From positions 21,185 to 85,184 of the forward strand of contig NZ_FOBF01000030.1 in NCBI RefSeq assembly GCF_900109355.1: a stretch of DNA of 64,000 nucleotides, given 5' to 3'. This stretch comes from Nonomuraea pusilla (GTDB taxonomy: Bacteria; Actinomycetota; Actinomycetes; Streptosporangiales; Streptosporangiaceae). Positions within the stretch are counted from its first letter, which is position 1, and the number at the start of each line of letters is the position of its first letter. Shown in pieces: positions 1 to 8,132 of the stretch. Both the position numbers and the translations under genes were made by a program. The notes under the pieces are model-generated. The model did not search any database and was not told where the DNA came from. It was given only the letters and a program-made list of their open reading frames with translations.

Positions 1-425
1 GCTCCTTTCGGCGGATTCCCCTGGCCGGGCCGCCTGTGAGCGCGCGCCGGCCGCCGCCGCCGGGGATCGCCCGGCGACGAGACGGGGAACGGGGGGTGAC
101 AGAACATGACGACGAGGTGAGCGGACCGTTTCTCCTCGTTGTCGCCAGACGCTAAGCGCCGCCCGCCCGCCTGGGAATCCGTAGCGCCATCGGTAAGCAA
201 TACCGACATTTCACGAGCGCGGGCGTACGTAATCCCCTGGCCTGGCCGTACGCGTGCCGTACGGGAGCACGGGAACCATCGGGAAACCGCGCGCGCCGAT
301 CGCCGGCGCCGCCACCGCGGCCATCGGGAGACGTCCGCCGTGACGGCCGGCGGGCGCGGTGTCCTGGTGAAGGGAGGCCGCAGGCGCGCCGGGCGCGGGC
401 CGCCACGCCGGCGGGCCGGGCGCCG
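1..425. other. Leading stretch without a supported gene
   Basis: No reading frame here has both a credible start signal and family features; the long frames crossing it are antisense shadows of the methyltransferase. A frame open from base 1 to TGA at 37-39 could be the tail of a gene outside the window, but twelve codons cannot support a call. A short inverted repeat, CGGTA-agcaa-TACCG, lies at 191-205. Confidence 0.5.
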
Positions 426-1244
426 CTACGGGAGGCGGCCCACTCCTGCGTCGAGGCGGAGGTGGGGCTTTCCGGTCAGCAGGGGGATGCGGAGCTCGTC
501 GTCCTCGGTGACGTACCAGTCCTGCACCGGCACCAGCCCCGGGCCGATCAGTTCGAAGCCGTCGAACAGCTTCAGCACCTCCTCGCGGGTGCGGAACCTG
601 CCCTGCGCCGGGGTGCCGGCGGTGGCCGCCTGGAGCTGGGCGACGGCCTCGGGCGGGCTCTCGGCCATGGCGTGCGAGAGGACGAGGTGGCTGCCCGGCG
701 CCATGCGCTCCCTGAAGGCGGCCACGATGCCCGCCGGGTCCTCGTGGTCCATGACGAAGTGCAGCACACCGACCATGAGGACGCACACCGGCTGGTCGAA
801 GTCGATCAGCCCGGTGACGTGCGGGTCGGCGAGCACCTCGGCGGGACGGCGCAGGTCGGCCTGGATGCCGGCCACGCCCGGGGAGTCGGCCAGCAGCACC
901 TGGGCGTGCAGGCGCGCCACCGGGTCGTAGTCGACGTAGACGACCCGGCAGGCAGGGCTCACCTCGCGGACCGTCTCGTGGATGCTGGGCGATGTGGGGA
1001 TGCCGGTGCCGAGATCGAGGAACTGCCGCACGCCGAGCTGGGCGGCGTGGCGGACCGCCAGCACCTGGAACCTGCGGTTGGCCCTCGCCACCTCGCGGGA
1101 GTCGGGGGCGACGGCCAGCAGCCGTTCGGCCACGGCTCGGTCGACGGCGAAGTGGTCCTTGCCGCCGAGCAGGTAGTCGTAGACGCGGGCGGAGCTGGGG
1201 ACGCTCGGGTCGACGCCCGGCGGAACGCGGTCGAGCTCGGTCAT
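426..1244 (-). CDS. SAM-dependent methyltransferase, DUF574 (Methyltransf_19) type
   Basis: The 272-residue protein matches the actinomycete DUF574 methyltransferases, a Rossmann-fold family whose substrates are mostly unknown. The N-terminus carries the family signature SSARVYDYLLGGKDHF, and QFLDLGTGIPT is the SAM-binding glycine loop at about residue 93. The VVYVDYDPVA stretch supplies the acidic residue that usually contacts the ribose. An ATG 90 bases upstream extends the frame, but ATG 1244 is preceded by AAGGAG at good spacing and matches the family start. It stands alone, 140 bases from the next gene on the same strand. Family certain, substrate unknown. Confidence 0.9.
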   Translation of the reverse strand: MTELDRVPPGVDPSVPSSARVYDYLLGGKDHFAVDRAVAERLLAVAPDSREVARANRRFQVLAVRHAAQLGVRQFLDLGTGIPTSPSIHETVREVSPACRVVYVDYDPVARLHAQVLLADSPGVAGIQADLRRPAEVLADPHVTGLIDFDQPVCVLMVGVLHFVMDHEDPAGIVAAFRERMAPGSHLVLSHAMAESPPEAVAQLQAATAGTPAQGRFRTREEVLKLFDGFELIGPGLVPVQDWYVTEDDELRIPLLTGKPHLRLDAGVGRLP

Positions 1245-1384
1245 CCGGCTGCGCTCTCCTTCGCCTCGAACGGCCGTGCTGGTCGGCTGGCGCCATCCTA
1301 CGTCGGCCCGTTCCGCTCCGGACGGCCGTCCCACCCGGCACTTCCGGCGCCGCCCACCCGCCCTTCCGGGCGCGCCGCCGGGCG

Positions 1385-2338
1385 TCAGCGGAAGCGGTTG
1401 AGCAGGTGTTCGGCGTCGGCGAAACCGGCCACCACGTCGGCCGCCGTGCGCCGCTCACGGACCATGCCGACGGCCTGCCCCGCGTACACGCAGGCCGTCT
1501 CGTAGTCGCCCGCCTCGCGGGCGGCGGCGATCTCGGCGGGGGCGGCCTCGTGCGTCGCCAGCTCCTCCTCGTGGCCCTTCCAGCGCTCGAAGAAGGCGTT
1601 GCGCAGGGCGCGCCCGCCGTACTCTGGCGGCCAGTCCAGCCGCTGGGCCACGTCGAAGACCCGCCCGTACGCGGTGTCGGTCTCGGCCGCCGCAAGGACG
1701 CGCTCCGCCGCCGCCGGTGGGAGCACGGTCTCGGCGCAGCCCATGAACGCCGTGCCGACCCAGGCGCCCTCCGCCCCGGCGGCGAGGACGGCCGCCAGAC
1801 CGCGAGCCGTCGCGATGCCGCCGGCGGCGAGCACGGGCACGCGCACGGCGTCGAGGACGCTCTGCAGCAGCGGCAGCGTGGCCACCTCGTTCCTGCCGTG
1901 CCCGCCGCCCTCGCCGCCGCGCGCCACGACCGCGTCGACGCCCGCCCGCTCGGCCGCGACGGCCTCCTCGGTGGTGCCCGCCTGGGTGACGACGACGATG
2001 CCCGCGGCGCGCAGCTTCCCGAGGTGCTCGGCGTACGGGCCGAAGCTGACCGACACGAGCGCGGGACGGGCCGCGAGCACCGCGTCGAGCTTGGCGGGGT
2101 CGCGGGCCAGCGTCCACGCGATGAGCCCGATGCCGTACGGGCGGCCCGCGGCGGCGGCCTCGCCCGCCTGCTCCTCGATCCACGCCGGGGTCACCGCGCC
2201 GGAGACCCCGATCATGCCCAGCGCGCCGGCCCGGGAGACCGCGGCGGCCAGCCGGCCCGCGCCCACCCCCGCCATCGGCGCGCCGACCACGGGCACGGTG
2301 AGCCCGAACCTGTCGGTGAGCCACGTACGGATCGTCAT
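1385..2338 (-). CDS. Nitronate monooxygenase (2-nitropropane dioxygenase family)
   Basis: A 317-residue FMN-dependent TIM-barrel protein of the NMO family, which oxidises alkyl nitronates such as propionate 3-nitronate. It opens with the family N-terminus, in which PVVGAPMAGVGAG is the first FMN-contacting loop. ARGGEGGGHGR (about 150-160) is the nitronate monooxygenase signature with the catalytic-region histidine. PVLAAGGIATARG and GAWVGTAFM are the phosphate-binding strands. The much longer frame upstream is a shadow; ATG 2338 is preceded by GGGAGAGG. Length and motif order are normal. Substrate preference cannot be read from sequence; some members are enoyl-ACP reductase-like. Confidence 0.9.
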   Translation of the reverse strand: MTIRTWLTDRFGLTVPVVGAPMAGVGAGRLAAAVSRAGALGMIGVSGAVTPAWIEEQAGEAAAAGRPYGIGLIAWTLARDPAKLDAVLAARPALVSVSFGPYAEHLGKLRAAGIVVVTQAGTTEEAVAAERAGVDAVVARGGEGGGHGRNEVATLPLLQSVLDAVRVPVLAAGGIATARGLAAVLAAGAEGAWVGTAFMGCAETVLPPAAAERVLAAAETDTAYGRVFDVAQRLDWPPEYGGRALRNAFFERWKGHEEELATHEAAPAEIAAAREAGDYETACVYAGQAVGMVRERRTAADVVAGFADAEHLLNRFR

Positions 2339-2521
2339 GGCGCCCCTCTCCCCCGGCCCTGGCCCCAAGATTCCTTCGGGCCACTGTAACCCGGCCTCTT
2401 CCGACCGAAATGCCCTCCCCCCAACCTCCGCAAAACCCGGCGGAACACCCCGTAAGCCCTGTGGAATGACAAGCCACATGGCCGATGCGCGGCACCCGCT
2501 CGCATGGGCATCCTGGTGGCG

Positions 2522-2543
2522 GCGGGCCCGGCGCCGGGCCCGC
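2522..2543. repeat. Perfect 22-bp GC palindrome
   Basis: The halves GCGGGCCCGGC and GCCGGGCCCGC are exact reverse complements with no spacer. The palindrome sits 30 bases upstream of the small frame at 2574 and could form a strong RNA hairpin or cruciform. There is no following T-run, so I do not call it a terminator. Confidence 0.6.
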
Positions 2544-2573
2544 TTCTGAACGTGGAGAGGAGTCACGAAGGGC

Positions 2574-2768
2574 ATGGACATCGCGACTGGACGCCCGATC
2601 GTGATCTTGGATAACGGCGCTGTGGGGCAGGTCGTGCTGGCCCAGCGGTCAGAGCGCGCAGGCTTCGTGCTCGTGCTGGTGCTCGGCATGGACGGCACGC
2701 TGGTGAGCTGCGAGCTGGGCGGCATCGCCTGCGTCGTGGGGGGCACCCCCTTCTGCCACGACGGCTGA
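2574..2768 (+). CDS. Small hypothetical protein (64 aa)
   Basis: The frame encodes 64 residues with a hydrophobic core (FVLVLVLGM) and two cysteines in the last third plus one near the C-terminus (SCELGGIAC, FCHDG). I do not recognise the family. Support comes from a GAGAGGAG sequence 11 bases before the ATG, a typical GC-rich third position, and absence of a better frame on either strand. It sits alone between a 22-bp palindrome and a tandem repeat. It could be a small regulatory or membrane-associated protein, or a chance frame. Confidence 0.4.
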   Translation: MDIATGRPIVILDNGAVGQVVLAQRSERAGFVLVLVLGMDGTLVSCELGGIACVVGGTPFCHDG

Positions 2769-2784
2769 GCAGGCCGGGGGGCCA

Positions 2785-2880
2785 CGCGCGCCCTGCCACC
2801 GGAGCCGCCGGAGCGCGCCCGGCCGCCGGGGCCGCTGAGCGCGCCCTGCCGCCGGGGCCGGTGAGCGCGGCCGGCCGCCG
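2785..2880. repeat. 26-bp GC-rich tandem repeat
   Basis: Units starting GAGCGCG at 2811, 2837 and 2863 share most bases (GAGCGCGCCC-N-GCCGCCGGGGCCG). The third is cut short at the serine hydrolase stop codon, and a more diverged copy precedes them. The array fills the gap between the small frame and the hydrolase gene. No function is evident. Confidence 0.65.
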
Positions 2881-3981
2881 TCAGCCGCGCTCGACGACGG
2901 CGGCGATCCTGCCGACCGTCTCGAAGTCCTGGGCGAGCAGGTTCTTGGTGATGGCGAGGACGGTGCCGGTGGCGCTGTCCGCGTACGCCATGCTGCCGCC
3001 CGCGCCGCCCATGCCGAACACGGTCGGCGTCTCCTCCGGCGCCGACCCCGGCCGCCCGATCGCGTAGCCGAGCCCCCACGCCGACGGCATGCCGAAGACC
3101 TCGTCGGGGCCGCTCCAGGCGATCGCGGTCGCCTCGCGCAGCCGCTCGGGGGAGATCAGCCGGATCCCGTCCACCTCGCCGAGCAGCGCGGCGTACATGC
3201 GGGCGATCGCCCTGGCCGACGTCTTGCCGCCCGCCGGGATGTCGGCCGACAGGTAGTCGGGGCGGTTGCCCAGCGCGGCCGTCGGCATGAGGCTCATCGG
3301 GGCCGCCTTGAACATCGGCAGGTCCTCGGGCATGTCCGCGAAGGCCGACGGGTCCCTGGGGGCGTCCTCCAGCACCGCGAGGCGGTGGTGCTCGGAGGCG
3401 GGCATCCCGAAGTAGAGCTCCCGGCCCACGCCGAGGGGGCCGCTCACCTCCTCCAGCAGCACCTGGGAGATGGGCTTGCCGGTGGTGCGCCGGACGATCT
3501 CGCCGACGAGGAAGCCGAACGTGTAGGCGTGGTAGCCCATCTTCGTGCCGGGCTCCCACCACAGCTCGGCGTCCTCCAGCGCGGCGACCATGGTCTCCCA
3601 GGTGCAGACGTCCTCGGGGGTGGTGTCGAGCGGCACGCCCGGCACGCCGGCGGTGTGCGTGAGCACGTGGCGTACGGTCACGCCCTCCTTGCCGTGCTTG
3701 GCGAACTCCGGCCACAGCTCCGCGACGGGCGTGTCGTAGCCGAAGAGCCCGCGCTCGGCCAGGATGTGGGCGACGGTCGCCGTGGCGCCCTTGCCGATGG
3801 AGAAGTTGTAGAAGGGCGTGTCGGGGGTGACGGGCCGCCCGGTCGTGGGGTCGGCGACTCCCGCGGCGACGTCCACGACCTGCCGGCCGTCGCGGTAGAC
3901 GGCCACCTGCAGCCCGCGCTCCTTGCCCGACTCGACCAGCTCGTCGGCGGTCTCCTGCACCAGTTTCTGAAGGTCGCTCAT
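2881..3981 (-). CDS. Serine hydrolase, class C beta-lactamase / EstB fold
   Basis: This 366-residue protein belongs to the penicillin-binding-like serine hydrolases (COG1680), often esterases or D-aminopeptidases rather than true beta-lactamases. The SxxK motif is Ser61-I-G-Lys64. A tyrosine motif appears in GYHAYTFG around residue 147, and LTHTAGVPG is the conserved loop between them. There is no signal peptide, so the enzyme is probably cytoplasmic. It is divergent from the tetR at 4076 with a shared 94-base control region containing an inverted repeat, so that regulator probably controls it. Substrate unknown. Confidence 0.88.
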   Translation of the reverse strand: MSDLQKLVQETADELVESGKERGLQVAVYRDGRQVVDVAAGVADPTTGRPVTPDTPFYNFSIGKGATATVAHILAERGLFGYDTPVAELWPEFAKHGKEGVTVRHVLTHTAGVPGVPLDTTPEDVCTWETMVAALEDAELWWEPGTKMGYHAYTFGFLVGEIVRRTTGKPISQVLLEEVSGPLGVGRELYFGMPASEHHRLAVLEDAPRDPSAFADMPEDLPMFKAAPMSLMPTAALGNRPDYLSADIPAGGKTSARAIARMYAALLGEVDGIRLISPERLREATAIAWSGPDEVFGMPSAWGLGYAIGRPGSAPEETPTVFGMGGAGGSMAYADSATGTVLAITKNLLAQDFETVGRIAAVVERG

Positions 3982-4015
3982 GTCTCCCCGTCCTGTTCGG
4001 CTCCGGAACTAGACG

Positions 4016-4053
4016 GTACCGTACTGACGGAGTACGGAACTGTCCAGTACTCT
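4016..4053 (+). promoter_or_regulatory. tetR promoter with overlapping inverted-repeat operator
   Basis: CCGTACT-gacgg-AGTACGG (4019-4037) is a perfect 7-bp inverted repeat; with one mismatch per arm it extends to 10-bp arms at 4016-4040. A -35-like CTGACG (4024-4029) and a -10-like TACTCT (4048-4053), 18 bases apart, would put the repeat over the -35. A further AGTACT half-site lies at 4046-4051. Its position between divergent genes fits an autoregulated TetR operator. This is seen in sequence; the binding is inferred. Confidence 0.6.
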
Positions 4054-4075
4054 TTCCGCGAGAAAGAGAGGTCCC

Positions 4076-4705
4076 ATGACAGCGGACATGGAAGAAGGGC
4101 GCTCGGCGCGCAAGCGCCGGCAGATCATCGAGGCGGCCAGACCGGTCTTCCTGCGCAACGGCTACGTGGGAGCGAGCATGGACGAGGTGGCCTCGCTCGC
4201 GGCCGTGTCGAAGCAGACCGTCTACAAGCACTTCACCGACAAGGAGCAGCTCTTCACCCACCTCGTCCTCGACACGGCCGGCGAGATCGACGGGCTCACC
4301 AGGCTCGTCGCGGCGGCCCTCGACGACGGCGACGACCCGGCGGCGTCGCTGCGCACGCTCGCCCGCGCCTTCCTCGACGCCCTCATGCAGCCCGAGGTCC
4401 TGCGCCTGCGCCGGCTCGTCATCGCCGAGGCCGACCGCTTCCCCGACCTCGGCCGCGCCTGGTACGAGCAGGGTTTCGAGCGCGTCCTCTCGACCCTGCG
4501 CGCCGGCTTCGGACGGCTCGCCGAGCGCGGCCTGCTCCGCCTCGACGACGCCGGGCTCGCCACCGACCACTTCGTGGGCATGCTGCTGTGGATCCCCGTG
4601 AACAAGGCGATGTTCTGCGGCGGAGGCGACCACTACGGCCCCGGCGACCTCGACCGCCTCGCCGACGCGGCCGTGGCTGCCTTCCTGCGCGCCTACGGCC
4701 CCTGA
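4076..4705 (+). CDS. TetR/AcrR family transcriptional regulator
   Basis: A 209-residue TetR protein. The helix-turn-helix lies at about residues 29-55, with ASMDEVASLAAVSKQTVYKH as recognition region, followed by FTDKEQLF, the usual start of helix 4. The ligand-binding half has the YxxxxxERV pattern of the AcrR-like TetR_C subgroup. A ribosome site AGAGAGG precedes the ATG. It is divergent from the serine hydrolase at 3981 across an inverted repeat and is probably its repressor and its own. The inducer is unknown. Confidence 0.9.
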   Translation: MTADMEEGRSARKRRQIIEAARPVFLRNGYVGASMDEVASLAAVSKQTVYKHFTDKEQLFTHLVLDTAGEIDGLTRLVAAALDDGDDPAASLRTLARAFLDALMQPEVLRLRRLVIAEADRFPDLGRAWYEQGFERVLSTLRAGFGRLAERGLLRLDDAGLATDHFVGMLLWIPVNKAMFCGGGDHYGPGDLDRLADAAVAAFLRAYGP

Positions 4706-4738
4706 CCGGCGCCTCCGATCGCGGAACGCGCCCGCGCC

Positions 4739-4767
4739 GACCGCCCCTCAGGGGGCGAGGGGCGGTC
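4739..4767. terminator. Bidirectional hairpin between tetR and modC
   Basis: GACCGCCCCT and AGGGGCGGTC form a perfect 10-bp stem with a 9-base loop. It lies between the ends of two convergent genes and overlaps the modC stop codon. There is no long U-tract, as is common in high-GC actinomycetes. Confidence 0.65.
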
Positions 4768-5809
4768 AGGCCGGGTAGGCGTGCGTCTCCGTCGCCTTCA
4801 CCGACGCCCACACCGTGCGGCCGGGCGTGAGGTCCAGCTCCGCCACCGCGGCCGGGGTGACGTCGGCGAACGCGCCGATGGGGCCGTCCAGGTGGACGCG
4901 GACGTTGTCGCCGTGCCGTTCGACGCCGTCGATGCGGGCCTGCCAGAGGTTGCGCGGGCTGCCGTCGGGACGCGAACGGTACAGGGCCACAGCGGCCGGC
5001 GGGAAGGCCACGAACGCCTGCCCCTCGACCTGCTCGATGGTGCTGAACAGCAGCTCGCCGACCTTGACGCGGCCCCCGTCGCCCGCGCCCCTGTACAGGT
5101 TGAGCCCGACCAGCCTGGCCACGTAGTCGGTACGCGGGCGGCGCGCCACGTCGCCCGGCGTGCCCTCCTGGACGACCGCCCCCTCCTCGACGACGACGAG
5201 CCGGTCGGCCAGCACCATGGCGTCGAGCGGGTCGTGCGTGACCAGGACGGTGGCGCCGTCGAAGTCCGCCAGGTGGCGGCGGAGCTGGGAGCGGATCTCC
5301 AGGCGGGTGTGGGCGTCGAGCGCGGCCAGCGGCTCGTCCAGCAGCAGCAGCCGGGGTCGTACGGCGAGGGCCCTCGCCAGCGCGACCCGCTGGGCCTGCC
5401 CGCCGGAGAGCTGCCGCGGCCTGGCGGCGGCGTGGGCGGCCAGGCCGACCCGCTCCAGCAGCGCGGCGGCGGCGCGGCGGGCCTCCGCCTTGGACGCGCC
5501 GCGGCAGCGCGGCCCGAACGCGACGTTGTCCAGGGCGGACAGGTGCGGGAAGAGCAGGTAGTCCTGGAAGACCATGCCGACGGGCCGGCGCTCGGCCGGC
5601 ACCGCGTGCAGGGCCCGCCCGTCGAGACTGATCTCGCCGCCGGGCGACAGCGCGACGAGCCCCGCCAGGGCGCGCAGCGCCGTGGTCTTGCCCGCGCCGT
5701 TCGGGCCGAGCAGCGCGACGACCTCACCCGGCGCCACCTCCAGCGCGACGTCCAGGGTGAAGGCGGGCCGCGTCACGACCAGCCGGGCCCGCAGCCCTCC
5801 GCCGCTCAC
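4766..5809 (-). CDS. modC: Molybdate ABC transporter ATP-binding protein ModC
   Basis: A 347-residue ATPase that powers molybdate (or tungstate) import with ModA and ModB. Walker A is GPNGAGKTT (about residue 33), the ABC signature is LSGGQAQRVALARAL, Walker B is LLLLDEPLAALD, and the switch histidine follows in VLVTHD. The last 70 or so residues form the TOBE/Mop-like domain that marks ModC-type subunits. The GTG start at 5809 overlaps the modB stop by four bases (GTGA), so the two are translationally coupled. The frame continues far upstream, but that part is a modB shadow. A sulfate or other oxyanion ATPase is the main alternative; neighbours favour molybdate. Confidence 0.92.
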   Translation of the reverse strand: MSGGGLRARLVVTRPAFTLDVALEVAPGEVVALLGPNGAGKTTALRALAGLVALSPGGEISLDGRALHAVPAERRPVGMVFQDYLLFPHLSALDNVAFGPRCRGASKAEARRAAAALLERVGLAAHAAARPRQLSGGQAQRVALARALAVRPRLLLLDEPLAALDAHTRLEIRSQLRRHLADFDGATVLVTHDPLDAMVLADRLVVVEEGAVVQEGTPGDVARRPRTDYVARLVGLNLYRGAGDGGRVKVGELLFSTIEQVEGQAFVAFPPAAVALYRSRPDGSPRNLWQARIDGVERHGDNVRVHLDGPIGAFADVTPAAVAELDLTPGRTVWASVKATETHAYPA

Positions 5810-6672
5810 GACGCGCTCACCCACCGGTCGCGCAGCCCGGCCAGGATGGCCACGGACACCGCGAGCAGGACGAGACTGAGCACGATCGCGGCCTCCGGTT
5901 CGGTCTCCAGGGCGAGGTAGACGGCCAGCGGCATCGTCCTGGTGGTGCCGGGGAAGTTGCCGGCGAAGGTGATGGTCGCGCCGAACTCGCCGAGCGCCCT
6001 CGCCCAGCACAGCACCGCGCCCGCCGCCACGCCCGGCGCGATGAGCGGCAGCGTGACGCGGCGGAAGACCGTCCACCGGGAGGCGCCGAGCGTCGCGGCG
6101 GCCTCCTCGTAGCGGCGGTCGGCCCCCCGCAGCGCCCCCTCGACGCTGATCACGAGGAACGGCATCGCCACGAACGCCTCGGCGACGACGACGCCCGCCG
6201 TGGTGAACGGCAGCGTGACGCCGAACGCCGACTCCAGCCACTGGCCGAGCAGGCCGCGCCGGCCCAGCACCAGCAGCAGGGCGACGCCGCCGACCACGGG
6301 CGGCAGCACCAGCGGCACGGTGACCAGCGCCCGGACCACCCTCCTGCCGGGGAACGCCACCCGGGCGAGCAGCCAGGCCAGCGGCACCCCGAGCACCAGG
6401 CAGACGGCGGTGGCCAGGGTCGCGCACACCAGCGACAGGCGCAGCGCCTCCAGCACGTACGGCTCGGCCAGCCGCCGCAGCAGTGTCGGCCACGGCGCCC
6501 TGACCAGCAGCCCGGCCAGCGGCAGCACCAGGAAGGCCAGCCCGAGCACGGCGGGCACCAGGAGCGCGAGGGGCGCCCGCCCCGACACCCCCCGCTCCCG
6601 CGCGGCCCGGCCGCGCCCGCCTGACTTGCCCGCGCCGGAACGGCCGGGGGCCGGGGTCAGCGGAGCGTCCAT
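5806..6672 (-). CDS. modB: Molybdate ABC transporter permease ModB
   Basis: A 288-residue inner-membrane permease with about six hydrophobic segments beginning at residue 33 (PLALLVPAVLGLAFLVLPLA). The EAA loop that docks on the ATPase is EEAAATLGASRWTVFRRVTLPL at roughly 190-210, followed by the family ARALGEFGATITFAGN region typical of ModB and CysT/W proteins. The first 30 residues are basic and cytoplasmic. It starts four bases after the modA stop and overlaps modC, giving modA-modB-modC in one transcript. Confidence 0.92.
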   Translation of the reverse strand: MDAPLTPAPGRSGAGKSGGRGRAARERGVSGRAPLALLVPAVLGLAFLVLPLAGLLVRAPWPTLLRRLAEPYVLEALRLSLVCATLATAVCLVLGVPLAWLLARVAFPGRRVVRALVTVPLVLPPVVGGVALLLVLGRRGLLGQWLESAFGVTLPFTTAGVVVAEAFVAMPFLVISVEGALRGADRRYEEAAATLGASRWTVFRRVTLPLIAPGVAAGAVLCWARALGEFGATITFAGNFPGTTRTMPLAVYLALETEPEAAIVLSLVLLAVSVAILAGLRDRWVSAS

Positions 6673-6676
6673 ACGA

Positions 6677-7486
6677 TCACGGCGCCTCGAAGCCCGCCTT
6701 GGCGAGCACGTCCTTGCCCTGCGGCGACAGCACCAGGGCGACGAACTGCCCGGCCAGGTCTCCCGACGGCGCCTTGGCCAGGGCGGCGATCGGGTAGTCG
6801 TTGACCGCCTTGTCCGCTTCGGGGAAGTCGATGCCCTGCACCTTGCCGCCCGAGGCGATCACGTCGGTCCTGTAGACGAGCGCGGCGTCGACCTCGCCCA
6901 GTTCCACCTTGGTGAGCGTGGCCTTGACGTCCTGTTCGAGGGTGACCGGGGTGACCTTCAGCCCGGCCGCGGCGAGCGCCTTCGTCGCCGCCGCGCCGCA
7001 CGGCACCTGCTCGGCGCAGAGCGCGACCTTCACCTTGGGGTCGGTCAGGTCCTTGAGCTCGTCCACCTTGGCCGGGTTCGCGGCGGGCACGGCGATCTGC
7101 AGCTTGTTCCGCACGAACGTGGTGGGGGCCCCCGAGGTGAGCGCGGCGTCGGTGACGGTCTTCATGGTGGCGGGGCTGGCCGCCGCGAACACGTCGGCGG
7201 GCGCTCCTTGGGTGATCTGCTGGGCCAGCGTGGCGCTGGAGCCGAAGTTGAACCTGACGGAGGTGCCCGGGTGCGCGGCCTCGAACGCCTTGCCCAGCTC
7301 GGTGAAGGTGCCGGTCAGCGAAGCGGCGGCGAACACCGTCACCTGCCGGGCCCCGTCCGCGGCGGCCGGGGACGCCGCGGACGGCTCTCCTGAGCCGCAA
7401 CCGGACAGGACGGCGAGCGCGACGGGCACGACCGCCGCCCACCGGGAAAGCCGACCGAGAACAGAACCGGACACCGCGTTGGACAC
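6677..7486 (-). CDS. modA: Molybdate-binding lipoprotein ModA
   Basis: A 269-residue extracytoplasmic binding protein. The N-terminal signal ends in a lipobox, LSGC, so the mature protein is a lipoprotein held at the outer face of the membrane. VTVFAAASLTGTFTELGKAF is the family opening, with the oxyanion-binding serine, and FGSSATLAQQI supplies a second ligand loop; VYRTDV near residue 195 is also typical of ModA. The start is GTG 7486, nine bases after GAGGAG; an in-frame TTG directly before it is possible. It leads modB and modC. Confidence 0.93.
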   Translation of the reverse strand: MSNAVSGSVLGRLSRWAAVVPVALAVLSGCGSGEPSAASPAAADGARQVTVFAAASLTGTFTELGKAFEAAHPGTSVRFNFGSSATLAQQITQGAPADVFAAASPATMKTVTDAALTSGAPTTFVRNKLQIAVPAANPAKVDELKDLTDPKVKVALCAEQVPCGAAATKALAAAGLKVTPVTLEQDVKATLTKVELGEVDAALVYRTDVIASGGKVQGIDFPEADKAVNDYPIAALAKAPSGDLAGQFVALVLSPQGKDVLAKAGFEAP

Positions 7487-7500
7487 CAAGGGGGGCTCCT

Positions 7501-7914
7501 CTACTGGCTGCCGGCCACGCGTTCGTGGCCTGGGATCTCGACGACGACGTTCGTGGACTTCACCACGGCGACGGCGACCACCCCCGGTTCGAGCCCGAGC
7601 TCGTCGGCGGCCTGGCGGCTCATCAGCGACACCACCCGGTACGGCCCCGCCGCCAGCTCGACCTGCGCCATCACCGCGTCCTTGATCACGTCGGTGACGA
7701 TGCCGCGGAAGCGGTTGCGCGCCGAGGAACGGCCGCCGTCGCCGCCGGTCTCGACCTGGGCGCGGGCGAAGGCGGCCAGGTCGGCGCCCTCGACCAGCCG
7801 GTGGCCGTGCTCGTCCCGTGCGGCCGGCAGCCGGCCGGCATCGACCCAGCGGCGGACGGTGTCGGAGCTGACCCCGAGCAGCGCGGCCGCCTCGCTGATC
7901 CGGAACGTCGTCAC
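7501..7914 (-). CDS. HTH-TOBE (Mop) molybdate-responsive regulator
   Basis: The 137-residue protein joins a MerR/excisionase-type helix-turn-helix (residues 1-55, with ISEAAALLGVSSDTVRRWVD) to a C-terminal Mop/TOBE domain (about 66-130, ARNRFRGIVTDVIKDAVMAQ), the fold that binds molybdate in ModE and molbindins. It is the first gene before modA, 14 bases away, and so probably senses molybdate and controls the operon. It differs from enterobacterial ModE, which has a winged helix and two Mop domains. The GTG start follows a TAGGGT element eight bases upstream, which suggests a leaderless message. Confidence 0.87.
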   Translation of the reverse strand: MTTFRISEAAALLGVSSDTVRRWVDAGRLPAARDEHGHRLVEGADLAAFARAQVETGGDGGRSSARNRFRGIVTDVIKDAVMAQVELAAGPYRVVSLMSRQAADELGLEPGVVAVAVVKSTNVVVEIPGHERVAGSQ

Positions 7915-8132
7915 AGATCCTCACCCTACCTCTCGCACATTCAACCCCGAAGACCGGACGGTCATCGCAACAGCGGGGCGATCAGGCGTCGAGCCTTGGC
8001 AACCGCGATGCCGATCGTGAGCCGGGGCCGTCGCGCCCGCCGCCGGCCCATCCTCCCGTACACGGACGCAGGCCGCCCCCGAGCGGCACTGGCCCGGGGA
8101 CGGCCTGGTGGGAGGCGTGGCGGAGGCGGTCG
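7915..8132. other. Intergenic region upstream of the mod operon
   Basis: About 220 bases without a supported gene. The part next to 7914 should carry the mod operon promoter (TAGGGT eight bases before the GTG on the minus strand). I saw no ModE consensus and no clear riboswitch. Confidence 0.5.

Noticed and set aside
1385..4633. Very long open frame (over 1000 codons) on the minus strand
   Set aside because: Only the last 317 codons encode a recognisable protein (nitronate monooxygenase). The rest runs across the convergent tetR gene and out of frame through the serine hydrolase and is an effect of high GC.
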